This document shows positions 53,916 through 62,829 of a stretch of DNA of 64,000 bases, one piece after another (positions within the stretch are counted from its first letter, which is position 1; each line of letters starts with the position of its first letter). The stretch spans positions 41,476 through 105,475 of the forward strand of contig NZ_UIHC01000011.1 of assembly GCF_900499075.1 (NCBI RefSeq). Reading direction: 5' to 3'. A program made the position numbers and the translations under genes. Under the pieces are notes generated by a model. That model had not been told where the DNA came from. It saw nothing but the letters and a program-made list of their open reading frames with translations, and searched no databases. The DNA is from Roseinatronobacter ekhonensis (lineage in GTDB: Bacteria; Pseudomonadota; Alphaproteobacteria; Rhodobacterales; Rhodobacteraceae).

Positions 53916-54821
53916 TCACGTTGCCACCGACGGACGCGAAGCCGCCATGCCATGGTCAATGATCACGGACAAGAAGCGCTTTTGAAAAGCCGCGCAAACG
54001 GGGCTGGAACTGCCCTTTTGCCGCAAGATGAATCCCACGGTCCGACGCGCCGCGACGTCATCGAGCTTTAGCGCGCAAAGTTCTTCGTCTATCGCCCGTG
54101 TTGCAAGGGCGGGCAGGATCGTTGCACCCGCCCCGGCACGCACCAACGCCAAAAGCGAAATGACGTTGCGCGCACTGAACATCGACGCACCTTGCGGCAT
54201 TTCATCATCCAACCCAGAAAACCCGGCTGTGGAGTTGTTCCTGATCAGCCGGTGCCCCTGCAAATCCGCTTTGCTCAGAGGGGCCGCATGATCCGCAAGC
54301 GGATGATCCTTTCGGCAAACCAATCTGAAAGGGTCGTCGAAGAGGGCCGTAAAGCGAAGGCCGCGACCGGCGACGGGCTTACCGCCAATACCAATATCCA
54401 CCTCGCCGTTCTCTACCAGCATATGAACGCTGACACTGTCGGTGTCCAACAGGTCGATACGGATGCCCGGGTGCTCGACCAGCATGGAGCTGAGCAAAGA
54501 AGGCAGAAGTTGCGCCGCCACAGACGGCACCGCGGCGATTTTCAATGTCCCCTCCCGGCCCGCAGCAATCGCAGAAATGCTGTCGGTGATGCGGTCATGC
54601 TCGCGCAGCAAATCCCTTGCGAGTTTGCAAATCTCTTCGCCCAGCGCTGTCAGCGTGTGCTTGCGATCCGTTTCGAACAATGACGCCCCCAAATGCTCTT
54701 CGAGTTGCTTGAGTGTCATCGAGACCGCAGACACCGTACGCCCAAGGATTTTGGCAGCGTCACGGATATTGCCGCAATCGGCGACCGTGACAAAAACGCG
54801 TAGGGTTTGAATCCGGATCAT
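53916..54821 (-). CDS. LysR-family transcriptional regulator
   Basis: A 301-residue LysR regulator. The N-terminal winged helix reads IQTLRVFVTVADCGNIRDAAKILGRTVSAVSMTLKQLEEHLG (read across residues 4-45), and a periplasmic-binding-protein-like effector domain follows (VPSVAAQLLPSLLSSMLVEHPGI). The start at 54821 is preceded by GAAGGAGG. Divergent from the Ldh-type gene over 92 bases that contain an AT-rich stretch but no operator I can define with confidence. It probably controls the 54914-63876 operon in response to a pathway intermediate. Confidence 0.92.
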   Translation of the reverse strand: MIRIQTLRVFVTVADCGNIRDAAKILGRTVSAVSMTLKQLEEHLGASLFETDRKHTLTALGEEICKLARDLLREHDRITDSISAIAAGREGTLKIAAVPSVAAQLLPSLLSSMLVEHPGIRIDLLDTDSVSVHMLVENGEVDIGIGGKPVAGRGLRFTALFDDPFRLVCRKDHPLADHAAPLSKADLQGHRLIRNNSTAGFSGLDDEMPQGASMFSARNVISLLALVRAGAGATILPALATRAIDEELCALKLDDVAARRTVGFILRQKGSSSPVCAAFQKRFLSVIIDHGMAASRPSVAT

Positions 54822-54913
54822 CGCGCCCTCCTTCAGAAAAACTGTAATCATATTCACTTTAATTCGATTGCGCTGAAAGAGCTAGCCCCATAGCCTTCCC
54901 CATCGGAGGCACG

Positions 54914-55915
54914 ATGGAAGACACAAGACTTTCGCTGGATCAGGTCGAAGAGCTTGCCTTGCAAGCATTGCTGCAGGCTGGTGCAACCCGTGCGCAGGCC
55001 GCGCCGGTCGCACGGTCCACACGTCTGGCGGAACGAGATGGCATTCGCAGCCACGGGTTGATGTATATCCCGGTTTATGCCGAACACCTTCAGTGTGGCA
55101 AGGTTCTGGGCACTGCACTGCCCGAGGTGACACAGCCGCGCCCCGCCGCGATCCGTGTCGATGCCGCGAACGGGTTCGCCCATGCCGCGATAGATGCCGC
55201 GTGGCCGCTGTTCGACGACACGATCCGCAGTCAGGGGCTGGCAGCCATGGCGGTCCGCCGGTCCTATAATTGCGGTGTTCTGGGGCATCATGCCGAACGG
55301 CTTGCCGCATCGGGGCTGGTGGGATTGTGTTTCATCAACGCCCCCGCCTCTATCGCGCCGACGGGCGGCCACCGTCCAGCCATCGGGACCAACCCCTTCG
55401 CGCTGGCCGTGCCCGATGGTGCCGGGGGCGCGCGACTGGTGATTGACCAGTCAGCAAGTGCCATCGCCAAATCGGAAATTATCCTGCGCGCCCGCAGTGG
55501 CGAGGCGCTGGAACCGGGCTGGGCGCTGGATGCCGACGGCGCGCCAACGCTTGACCCCGATGCTGCACTGGGCGGGTCAATGGTGCCCGCTGGCGGCCAG
55601 AAAGGTTTTGGCACAGGGCTTATGGTCGAAATCCTCGCGGCGGCCCTGACGGGCGGCAATCTGGGGATCGACGCCAGCCCGTTTTCGGGCCCCAAAGGCG
55701 GCCCGCCGGGAACTGGCCAGTTTTTCATCGGTATCGACCCCGGCGCGTTCGCCGCCGAAGCGTTCGCGGCCGCGGTATCGCGGCTGGCGGATACGATTCA
55801 GGATCAACCCGGCGCGCGCCTGCCCGGCGCACGCCGCGCCGCAAACCGCCACCGGACCGAAACAGAGGGTGTTCTGGTGAACGCCGCATTGATGGACAGG
55901 ATCAAAACCGCTTAG
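54914..55915 (+). CDS. Ldh-family NAD(P)-dependent oxidoreductase
   Basis: A 333-residue member of the malate/L-lactate (LDH2/YlbC) family, which also includes delta-1-piperideine-2-carboxylate reductase, ureidoglycolate and sulfolactate dehydrogenases. Seen here: RSHGLMYIPVYAEHL with the catalytic His, NCGVLGHHAERLA, PTGGHRPAIGTNPFALAVP and GGQKGFGTGLMVEILAAALTG. First gene of the LysR-controlled operon. In context a cyclic imine or 2-oxo acid is a reasonable substrate, but this is inference. Confidence 0.88.
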   Translation: MEDTRLSLDQVEELALQALLQAGATRAQAAPVARSTRLAERDGIRSHGLMYIPVYAEHLQCGKVLGTALPEVTQPRPAAIRVDAANGFAHAAIDAAWPLFDDTIRSQGLAAMAVRRSYNCGVLGHHAERLAASGLVGLCFINAPASIAPTGGHRPAIGTNPFALAVPDGAGGARLVIDQSASAIAKSEIILRARSGEALEPGWALDADGAPTLDPDAALGGSMVPAGGQKGFGTGLMVEILAAALTGGNLGIDASPFSGPKGGPPGTGQFFIGIDPGAFAAEAFAAAVSRLADTIQDQPGARLPGARRAANRHRTETEGVLVNAALMDRIKTA

Positions 55916-55930
55916 GCGGGAAGGAACAGG

Positions 55931-57382
55931 ATGACACTGGAAACACGCAACTTCATCGCTGGTGAATGGCTTGACGGGGCAGGCACGGTTGAAAACCGCA
56001 ACCCGTCGGACCTGTCGGATGTCATCGGGCAGTTTGCGCAGGCCGATGCACCCCAACTTGCGCAGGCGCTGACCGCAGCGCGGCAGGCACAGGCCGATTG
56101 GGGGGCCACAGGCCCGCAAAAACGGCATGACGTGCTGATGGCAATCGGGCTGGAAATGATGACGCGGGCCGAAGAGATCGGCAGGCTGATCGCGCGCGAG
56201 GAAGGCAAGCCGCAGGCAGAGGGCAAGGGCGAAGTTTACCGCGCGGGCCAGTTCTTTACCTATTTTGCAGCCGAAGCATTGCGCCAGTTGGGCCAGACCG
56301 CCGACAGCGTCCGCCCTGATATAGAAATTGACGTGCGCCGCGAACCTGTCGGTGTGGTGGCGATAATCAGCCCATGGAACTTTCCCGTGGCCACCCCTGC
56401 GTGGAAAATTGCGCCTGCACTTGCCTTTGGCAATGCCGTGATCTGGAAACCCGCCAACCAGACACCTGCCAGCGCTGTGGCGCTCACCCAGATCATCGCG
56501 AAACAGGACATTCCGGCAGGGCTGTTCAATCTGGTCATGGGCGCCGGGCGTGAGATTGGTCAAGCCCTTGCCGAAAGCGCGCAGGTGGATGCGATCAGCT
56601 TTACCGGATCGGTTCCGGTGGGCCGCGGCATAGCGCAGGCGGCGATTCCCAACATGACCAAGTTGCAGATGGAGATGGGCTCCAAGAACCCGATGGTCAT
56701 CATGGACGATTGCGACCTTGATCTGGCGGTGGCCCATGCCACGAATGCCGCATTCGGCGGGACGGGCCAGAAATGCACCGCTGCCAGCCGTCTGATCGTG
56801 CATGAGCGCATTCACGACGCCTTTGTCGAAAAGCTGGTGGCCAGCACGCAGGCGCTAAAGGTCGATCATGCGCTGGAAGACGGCACGCAGATTGGCCCCG
56901 TGGTCAGTGCCGACCAGCTTGCCGGAAACCTTGCCTATATCGACAAGGGCCGCGCCGAAGGGGCGGAACTGCTCTGCGGCGGGACGCGGTTGGAGCGCGC
57001 GACCGAAGGCTATTTCATGGCCCCCACCGTGTTTGCAAACACGCGCAACGATATGGTCATCAACCGCGAGGAAATGTTCGCACCGATTACCTGTGTGCTG
57101 AAAGCAGGCGGCTATGACGAGGCCTTGCATATCGCCAACGACACCGAATTCGGCCTGACCGCCGGCATCATGACCCGTGATCTGGCGCGCGCCACGCATT
57201 TCCGGCGCAATGCGCGGGCGGGCTGTGTCATGGTCAACCTGCCCACCGCCGGGACGGATTATCATGTGCCATTCGGCGGGCGTGGCGCATCCAGCTACGG
57301 GCCGCGTGAACAGGGCCGGTTCGCAGAAGAATTCTACACAATCGTCAAGACAGCCTACATCCACTCGGGGGCGCCGGCATGA
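55931..57382 (+). CDS. Aldehyde dehydrogenase, semialdehyde type
   Basis: A 483-residue NAD(P)-dependent aldehyde dehydrogenase with general base Glu248 in LQMEMGSKNPMVI, catalytic Cys282 in GTGQKCTAASR and the oxyanion-site Asn in SPWNFPVATPAWKIAPALA. The sequence style (VGVVAIISPWNFPVA, NLPTAGTDYHVPFGGRGASSYGPRE read across) is that of alpha-ketoglutarate-semialdehyde and related dehydrogenases. It starts 15 bases after the Ldh gene and overlaps the M19 gene by 4 bases. Confidence 0.92.
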   Translation: MTLETRNFIAGEWLDGAGTVENRNPSDLSDVIGQFAQADAPQLAQALTAARQAQADWGATGPQKRHDVLMAIGLEMMTRAEEIGRLIAREEGKPQAEGKGEVYRAGQFFTYFAAEALRQLGQTADSVRPDIEIDVRREPVGVVAIISPWNFPVATPAWKIAPALAFGNAVIWKPANQTPASAVALTQIIAKQDIPAGLFNLVMGAGREIGQALAESAQVDAISFTGSVPVGRGIAQAAIPNMTKLQMEMGSKNPMVIMDDCDLDLAVAHATNAAFGGTGQKCTAASRLIVHERIHDAFVEKLVASTQALKVDHALEDGTQIGPVVSADQLAGNLAYIDKGRAEGAELLCGGTRLERATEGYFMAPTVFANTRNDMVINREEMFAPITCVLKAGGYDEALHIANDTEFGLTAGIMTRDLARATHFRRNARAGCVMVNLPTAGTDYHVPFGGRGASSYGPREQGRFAEEFYTIVKTAYIHSGAPA

Positions 57383-58383
57383 CACCGCGCATCGACGCCC
57401 TGCAATATGCCAACTGGTCGGAAAAGATTTTCCGGCAGATGCGCGCGGGCAGTGTCGATGCGGTGCATGTGACGATCACCTACCATGAGAATTTCCGCGA
57501 AACGGTGCTGAACATAGAGGCTTGGAACCGCTGGTTCGAGCAGTTTCCCGACCTGATCTTTCAGGGCTTTGACGCAAGGGATATTGACCTGGCCCACCAG
57601 ACGGGGCGCACCGCCATCTTCTTCGGCGCGCAGAACCCATCCTGCATAGAGGATGATATCGGCCTTGTCGAAGTGCTGCACCGTCTTGGCCTGCGCTTCA
57701 TGCAACTGACCTATAACAATCAGTCGCTACTTGCGTCGGGATGCTACGAGGCGATGGATACCGGCCTGACCCGCATGGGACGCGCGGTGGTGCACGAGAT
57801 GAACCGTGTCGGCCTGGTGGTCGATATGAGCCATTCGGGCGAACGCTCGACACTGGATGCGATTGCACACTCATCCCGTCCTATCGCGATAACCCATGCC
57901 AACCCGTCAAGCTGGCACCCTGCCCTGCGCAATAAATCCGACCGGGTTTTGCGCGCGCTGGCGGAAAGCGGGGGGATGCTGGGGTTTTCAGTCTACCCGC
58001 ATCATCTGCGCGGCGGCGGTGAGTGCACCGTGGCCGAGTTCTGCGAGATGGTGGCGCGGACCGCCGATCTGATGGGGACAGGGCAGATCGGCATCGGGAC
58101 GGACCTGTGTCAGGACCAGCCCGATAGCGTGGTGGACTGGATGCGCGCGGGCCGCTGGACCAAGTCGCGCGATTATGGCGAGGGCAGTTCCGACAATCCC
58201 GGCTTCCCCCCGATGCCAGAATGGTTTCGCGACAACCGTGATTTTGGGCAGATCGCGGACGGCCTGCGCGCCGTTGGGTTCTCGGCCGAGGATGTCGGCG
58301 CCGTGATGGGCGGCAACTGGGCGCGCTTTTTTGCCGACGGGTTCGGCGCCGCAAGCAGCCTGCGACGCGAGGCCGCGCAATGA
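57379..58383 (+). CDS. M19 dipeptidase-like protein with altered metal site
   Basis: A 334-residue protein of the renal dipeptidase (M19) family. The later zinc histidines are present (VVDMSHSGERSTLDAI and ITHANPSSWHPALRNKSD), as is IGIGTDLCQDQ. The N-terminal HxD zinc motif, usually near DGHNDL, is replaced by RIDALQ at residues 4-9. The bridging-glutamate segment (usually VEGG) reads FFGAQNPS. It therefore probably lacks a normal binuclear zinc centre and may not be a peptidase. It sits between the aldehyde dehydrogenase and an uncharacterised gene, overlapping both by 4 bases. Confidence 0.82.
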   Translation: MTPRIDALQYANWSEKIFRQMRAGSVDAVHVTITYHENFRETVLNIEAWNRWFEQFPDLIFQGFDARDIDLAHQTGRTAIFFGAQNPSCIEDDIGLVEVLHRLGLRFMQLTYNNQSLLASGCYEAMDTGLTRMGRAVVHEMNRVGLVVDMSHSGERSTLDAIAHSSRPIAITHANPSSWHPALRNKSDRVLRALAESGGMLGFSVYPHHLRGGGECTVAEFCEMVARTADLMGTGQIGIGTDLCQDQPDSVVDWMRAGRWTKSRDYGEGSSDNPGFPPMPEWFRDNRDFGQIADGLRAVGFSAEDVGAVMGGNWARFFADGFGAASSLRREAAQ

Positions 58384-60062
58384 GTTGCGCAGGGCTGAAC
58401 CCCGTGCCGCAGGCCAGCGCTTTCCGGCGTGGCCCGGACGAGGTGATGCGACTGGCGCGCATGGGATGCAGCCACCCGACACGGCTGTCGTTTCTGCGCC
58501 AGTTCCTGCGCCGCATAAAAGCCGAGAACTGGCAGTTTGATCGCCCGCTTTGGCAGATCGACGCACAGGGTACAGGTTGCGCGGTGTATCGGCTGACCGG
58601 ACCCGTGCGCAGCTACAGCCTTGTCGCCTTTGCGCATGATCTGCCCGCAGAGGCGCGCTCTGACCGCGTCATCGCAACGGCATGGGACGCGACCTTTGCG
58701 TTGTTCGACGGCACCCCGACACCGGAAGATATTGACCGGCTGGCGGCAAATGTGCCGCGACAGGAAGCCGGGCGCATCAGCCCACGAGAGTTGAGCCTGA
58801 GCCGCGCCAACCGTTCCGTGCGGGTGTTCGACCATGTGGTCGCGCGACTGGCCGAAGGCAGGCAGCCCGACGCCGCCATGCTGCTGGAAACCGGCTATCT
58901 CATGCGCACAACCGCCGTTTACGGGTCGGGCAAGTTTGGCGCAGCGGATCGTGCGGCGATTGCCGGACGCCCGGAACTGAGCGCGCCATTTCAGGCAGAG
59001 ATGATGTCGGTATGGCTGACTCGCGCCTTTACGGTCGATCTGGTGGAACATTTGGCCCATATGCGCGGCGGCGACCGCGCCACGCGGCTGGCGCCGGAGT
59101 TGCGGCGCGGGCTGGGGGTGGGCAATTCGACCGGGCTGGGCATGGCCCCCTTCGTGATCCGTCATCCTGTCTTGCTGAACAACTGGATGCTGGCGCGCGA
59201 AGAAGCGCTAGCGCGTGTCCGGTCGCAGCCCTGTGTCGGCCGCCCCGAATATGACGGCTTCCTGAACGCCCTGCATTTGGCCCAGGAAAATGCGCGCCTG
59301 TGGCACAGCGCGCATGGGGTCCAGCTGGTCAAACTGGCAGAACTTCGCGACAGCCTTGCGCAGATCATGGACCACGCGTTGCACGCTTGGGACCGCCAAA
59401 GCGCCCATCCGTGGGACGATCTTTGGCACTGGGGACAAGACGCCTTGCAGTTGGAAGGGCAGGAAGCCTTGCTTGCCGCGATGCTGGAACCACACGGCGC
59501 CCTGATCGACGGGCTGGGCGACTGTATGGATGCCGATGAGGATGCGTTCTTCGCCATCGACGGTGCGATGACTATAGGCGAATTGCGCGCTATCCTGACG
59601 AGCCGCTACGCTTGGGCGCTGGATGTCGATTTCACCGCGCGTCATCACTCTGCCCGGTTCTGGTATGTGTCCGAAGACAAGCTGGAACCGCGTCTGGGAG
59701 AGCGCTATCATGAACCGGGCGCGTCGCGCGAATTGCCGCTGGATGTTGCCCGACAGGCCGCTGGTCTTTGGGCGGCGCTGTCCGACGAGCCCGATGATCT
59801 GCCCGTGGCACATGTGCTGCTTGCGCATCCCGAATTTCGGCCCATCCTGCGTCGCGCCCAGATCGCCGCGCGACATCCGTTTGCCGAGATCCGGGACAAT
59901 CTGATCGCGGCGGATATGCTGCCGATCGATATCTTGCGCTGCAAGCTGGCGTTTTTCGGGGCCAGCCGTTTCGACCCGCGGTCGGATCGCTGGGTGCGTA
60001 TCAGCCTGTTTCAGGGCGCACCCTACCCGGATGAAATGGCGGAGGCGGCGCATGATCTGTGA
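58380..60062 (+). CDS. Conserved protein of unknown function (560 residues)
   Basis: I do not recognise this family. It is a soluble protein of 560 residues with no signal peptide or membrane segment. Striking stretches are RLARMGCSHPTRLSFLRQFL, MLLETGYLMRTTAVYGSGKFG, MMSVWLTRAFTVDLVEHLA, GLGVGNSTGLGMAPFVIRHP, and near the C-terminus LIAADMLPIDILRCKLAFFG. It contains many Trp, His and Arg residues and no nucleotide-binding loop or cysteine cluster. The start overlaps the M19 gene by 4 bases and the end overlaps the DUF3726 gene by 11, so the three are translationally coupled. Context suggests an enzyme subunit acting on the compound brought in by the adjacent betaine-type importer. Confidence 0.85.
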   Translation: MSCAGLNPVPQASAFRRGPDEVMRLARMGCSHPTRLSFLRQFLRRIKAENWQFDRPLWQIDAQGTGCAVYRLTGPVRSYSLVAFAHDLPAEARSDRVIATAWDATFALFDGTPTPEDIDRLAANVPRQEAGRISPRELSLSRANRSVRVFDHVVARLAEGRQPDAAMLLETGYLMRTTAVYGSGKFGAADRAAIAGRPELSAPFQAEMMSVWLTRAFTVDLVEHLAHMRGGDRATRLAPELRRGLGVGNSTGLGMAPFVIRHPVLLNNWMLAREEALARVRSQPCVGRPEYDGFLNALHLAQENARLWHSAHGVQLVKLAELRDSLAQIMDHALHAWDRQSAHPWDDLWHWGQDALQLEGQEALLAAMLEPHGALIDGLGDCMDADEDAFFAIDGAMTIGELRAILTSRYAWALDVDFTARHHSARFWYVSEDKLEPRLGERYHEPGASRELPLDVARQAAGLWAALSDEPDDLPVAHVLLAHPEFRPILRRAQIAARHPFAEIRDNLIAADMLPIDILRCKLAFFGASRFDPRSDRWVRISLFQGAPYPDEMAEAAHDL

Positions 60063-60678
60063 CACGCCGTCCACAACCGCGCTGGAATTATCGCTGTCAG
60101 AGATCAGCGCGTTGACCACGCGCGCAATACGCGGCGCCGGGCGCGACTGGGGCGCAGCAGAGGAAGGCGCGAACGCCGCCTGCTGGCTGGCACGCGCCGG
60201 TCTGGACTGGGCCAGCCTGCTGCTTGCGGTGCTTGACGGACCGGGCAAGGGCACTGACTGTCCGTTGCGCATTGGCATGAAGATTGCAGATCATGCCTTG
60301 CTGCCAGACAGTCTGTCGCGGCCCGAAACATCTTGCCACAAACTGACAGCCCCCGGTTTCCTTCTGCCTTTCGCGGCGCAGGTGGCCGACCGAACCGCGA
60401 CAGCGGTGGTGCTGGACTGGGACAACACGCGGGCCGCTCTGGTGCCCGGTTGCCCCCCCGCCGTGTCGGGGACCACTGCAACCCGACCCCGCGCAGACGT
60501 CACGATCACATCGGCACCTGCCGAGCTGTTCGAGCGCGCGGATTGGCCCGATCACCACCATGGCCTTGTGTCAGCTGCGCAATACGCCCGGCTGACACTG
60601 TTGGTGGCGGCCTTCACCGTGCCCAGTTCCACCCTGTCACAGGCCGGTGCGGGCGCCAACGAGGAAGACAACGACTAG
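60052..60678 (+). CDS. DUF3726 family protein
   Basis: A 208-residue protein beginning with the DUF3726 pattern: LELSLSEISALTTRAIRGAGRDWGAAEEGANAACWLARAGLD (read across residues 9-50). No cofactor motif is visible. It starts inside the end of the 560-residue gene (11-base overlap) with GGAGG upstream, so the two proteins are likely made in fixed ratio and may form a complex. The start at 60052 gives the family N-terminus. Confidence 0.75.
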   Translation: MICDTPSTTALELSLSEISALTTRAIRGAGRDWGAAEEGANAACWLARAGLDWASLLLAVLDGPGKGTDCPLRIGMKIADHALLPDSLSRPETSCHKLTAPGFLLPFAAQVADRTATAVVLDWDNTRAALVPGCPPAVSGTTATRPRADVTITSAPAELFERADWPDHHHGLVSAAQYARLTLLVAAFTVPSSTLSQAGAGANEEDND

Positions 60679-60725
60679 ACGACACCGAACCACCCCACCT
60701 GTCCATCCAAAAGGGAGAATGAGAC

Positions 60726-61688
60726 ATGAAAAAGACACTGATCGCGACGGCCTTTGCGGGCCTTGCCTTGCCCGGAGCGGCGCTTGCCGACTGCGGAGAA
60801 GTTTCTGTTGCGGAAATGAACTGGGCCTCTGGCCAGATCATCACGCGGATCACGGGATTCCTGATGACGCAGGGCTATGGCTGCGATGTGACGATCGTGC
60901 CATCCGCAACCACCACCGCCATCACGTCGCTGGCGGAAAACAACGAGCCCGATGTGGTGCCCGAACTTTGGGTCAATTCCGCACCCGCGTATTTCCGGCT
61001 TGAAGAAGAAGGTCGGCTGGTCAAGGCAGCAGATGTATTTGCCGAAGGCGGGAGCGAACACTGGTGGGTGCCCGACTATCTGGTCGAAGCGCACCCCGAA
61101 TTGGCAACAATTGAAGGTGTGTTGGCCAATCCAGAACTGGTCGGCGGACGGTTCCACAACTGCCCAGATGGCTGGGGCTGCCGGATCGCCAACGATAACC
61201 TTGTGAAGGCGTTCGATTTCGAAGGCAACGGGATGGAGGTGTTCAACCACGGTTCCGGCGATACGTTGCCCGCGTCTATGGCTGCGGCCTATGAAGCGCA
61301 AGAGCCTTGGTTCGGCTACTACTGGGGCCCGACTGCGGTTCTGGGCCGCTACAACATGGTCGCCGTGGATATGGGACCGCACGATCCCGAGATTCACGCA
61401 TGCAACCAGACACAGGACTGCGCGACGCCCGGCATCTCTGCGTATCCCGCAGCGCCGGTGTTGACCGTGGTCACGTCGGATTTTGCAGAGCGCAACCCCG
61501 AAGTCTTTGAGTTGATCAGCAATATCTCTTTTGGCACACAAGAGCTGAGCAACCTGTTGGCATGGCAGGTCGAGAACAGCGCTTCGGCGGAAGAGGCAGC
61601 GGTTTACTTCCTGACCACCAGCCAAGACACTTGGAAAGGCTGGATCAACGACGCCGCGACCGAGAAACTAAGCGCGATCTTCCAATAA
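60726..61688 (+). CDS. Glycine-betaine-type ABC transporter substrate-binding protein
   Basis: A 320-residue OpuAC/ProX-like periplasmic protein with a signal peptide (residues 1-20, ending GAALA). VSVAEMNWASGQIITRITGFLMTQGYGCDV is the first lobe, with Trp residues such as the one in EMNWAS and those in GSEHWWVPDY and PWFGYYWGPT that could form an aromatic cage for a quaternary amine. The fold class points to betaines or other cationic methylated compounds. An 11-bp hairpin follows it. Confidence 0.9.
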   Translation: MKKTLIATAFAGLALPGAALADCGEVSVAEMNWASGQIITRITGFLMTQGYGCDVTIVPSATTTAITSLAENNEPDVVPELWVNSAPAYFRLEEEGRLVKAADVFAEGGSEHWWVPDYLVEAHPELATIEGVLANPELVGGRFHNCPDGWGCRIANDNLVKAFDFEGNGMEVFNHGSGDTLPASMAAAYEAQEPWFGYYWGPTAVLGRYNMVAVDMGPHDPEIHACNQTQDCATPGISAYPAAPVLTVVTSDFAERNPEVFELISNISFGTQELSNLLAWQVENSASAEEAAVYFLTTSQDTWKGWINDAATEKLSAIFQ

Positions 61689-61699
61689 AAGCGAACCGG

Positions 61700-61729
61700 G
61701 GCGGGCACCGTATAACTGCGGTGCCCGCC
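61700..61729 (+). other. Intercistronic hairpin after the betaine-binding-protein gene
   Basis: GGCGGGCACCG (61700-61710) and CGGTGCCCGCC (61719-61729) form a perfect 11-bp stem with an 8-base loop, 11 bases after the binding-protein stop. There is no T tract. It probably stabilises the upstream message and limits read-through into the permease. Confidence 0.75.
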
Positions 61730-61764
61730 TCCGAACACCCCGCCCGCACGAGGAGTGACGGAAA

Positions 61765-62817
61765 ATGGCGACTTATGATTTCATCTTCAACGGGCTTGGG
61801 CTGCGCGACTGGTGCGACCAGGATGCGACGACCGGCCCTATGAGTATGGCCGATCTGCTCGCCGGTAGCGGTGGCGGGCAGGCCGAAAAGACCATGCTCC
61901 AATCCCTGTGGGAGTTGCCGTTCCCGTCGCTCGACGCTCTGAACCAGGCGTGCCCCGCGATTTCGCGCTCCCGCGATCTGACACGCGGGCTGGAAGAGAG
62001 TTTTTTGAATGTCAAAGACCCGCTGAAAGTGGTGTTGGACCCGATTACGCAACCGCTAAGCTGGGTGCTGGAAACGGCGTTGCAGATATTCACCACCACG
62101 CCATGGTGGGTCATGCTGCCGTTATTGCTGGTTCTGGTCTGGGTCGCGTCGCGCTCTTGGGCGCTGATGGGCTTTGTCGCCACTGCGCTTGGGTTCCTGC
62201 TGTTCGTGGACCATTACACATTCGCGATGCAGACCATGTCGATCATCTTTGTGTGCGCCTTTTTATGTGTGGTGTTCGGGGTGCCTATCGGAATTGCGAT
62301 GTCGCGAAGCGACACCATGCAACGCATTTCGATACCGATCCTCGACATGCTGCAAACCCTGCCCACATTTGTTTATCTCATCCCGCTGATCTTCCTGTTT
62401 TCAGTGACAGAGCCCAAACTCTACGGGATTGCCATTATCCTCTATGCCATCGTTCCGGTCATCCGGCTGACAGATCTGGGCATCCGGCTGGTCGATAAGG
62501 ACGTGATAGAAGCGGCCGAAGCCTTCGGTATGACCCGGCATCAGAAACTCGTCCGGGTGCAGATCCCCCTTGCGTTGCCCAATATCATGGCGGGCGTGAA
62601 CCAGACCATCATGATGAGCCTTGCGATGGTGGTCATCGCCTCGCTCGTCTCGGCGCCGGGTCTGGGCGTGCTGGTCTTGCGCGGAATTCGCAATCTGGAA
62701 TTGGGCGTCGGCCTGATGGCCGGTCTGGGGATTGTGCTACTGGCGGTGATACTGGACCGCGTCACCAAGGCTGCACTTGCGCGCGTCAACGCCGCCGCAA
62801 GCGTGCCGCGTCATTGA
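61765..62817 (+). CDS. Glycine-betaine-type ABC transporter permease
   Basis: A 350-residue ProW-like permease. A soluble N-terminal stretch of about 110 residues precedes six or so hydrophobic segments; the EAA loop reads DVIEAAEAFGMTRHQKLVRVQIPLALPNIMAG (read across), and NQTIMMSLAMVVIASLVSAPGLG is the conserved betaine-permease segment. Preceded by GAGGAG-like AGGAGTGACGG. Followed 12 bases later by the ATPase gene. Confidence 0.93.
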   Translation: MATYDFIFNGLGLRDWCDQDATTGPMSMADLLAGSGGGQAEKTMLQSLWELPFPSLDALNQACPAISRSRDLTRGLEESFLNVKDPLKVVLDPITQPLSWVLETALQIFTTTPWWVMLPLLLVLVWVASRSWALMGFVATALGFLLFVDHYTFAMQTMSIIFVCAFLCVVFGVPIGIAMSRSDTMQRISIPILDMLQTLPTFVYLIPLIFLFSVTEPKLYGIAIILYAIVPVIRLTDLGIRLVDKDVIEAAEAFGMTRHQKLVRVQIPLALPNIMAGVNQTIMMSLAMVVIASLVSAPGLGVLVLRGIRNLELGVGLMAGLGIVLLAVILDRVTKAALARVNAAASVPRH

Positions 62818-62829
62818 TCGGGGACGGAC

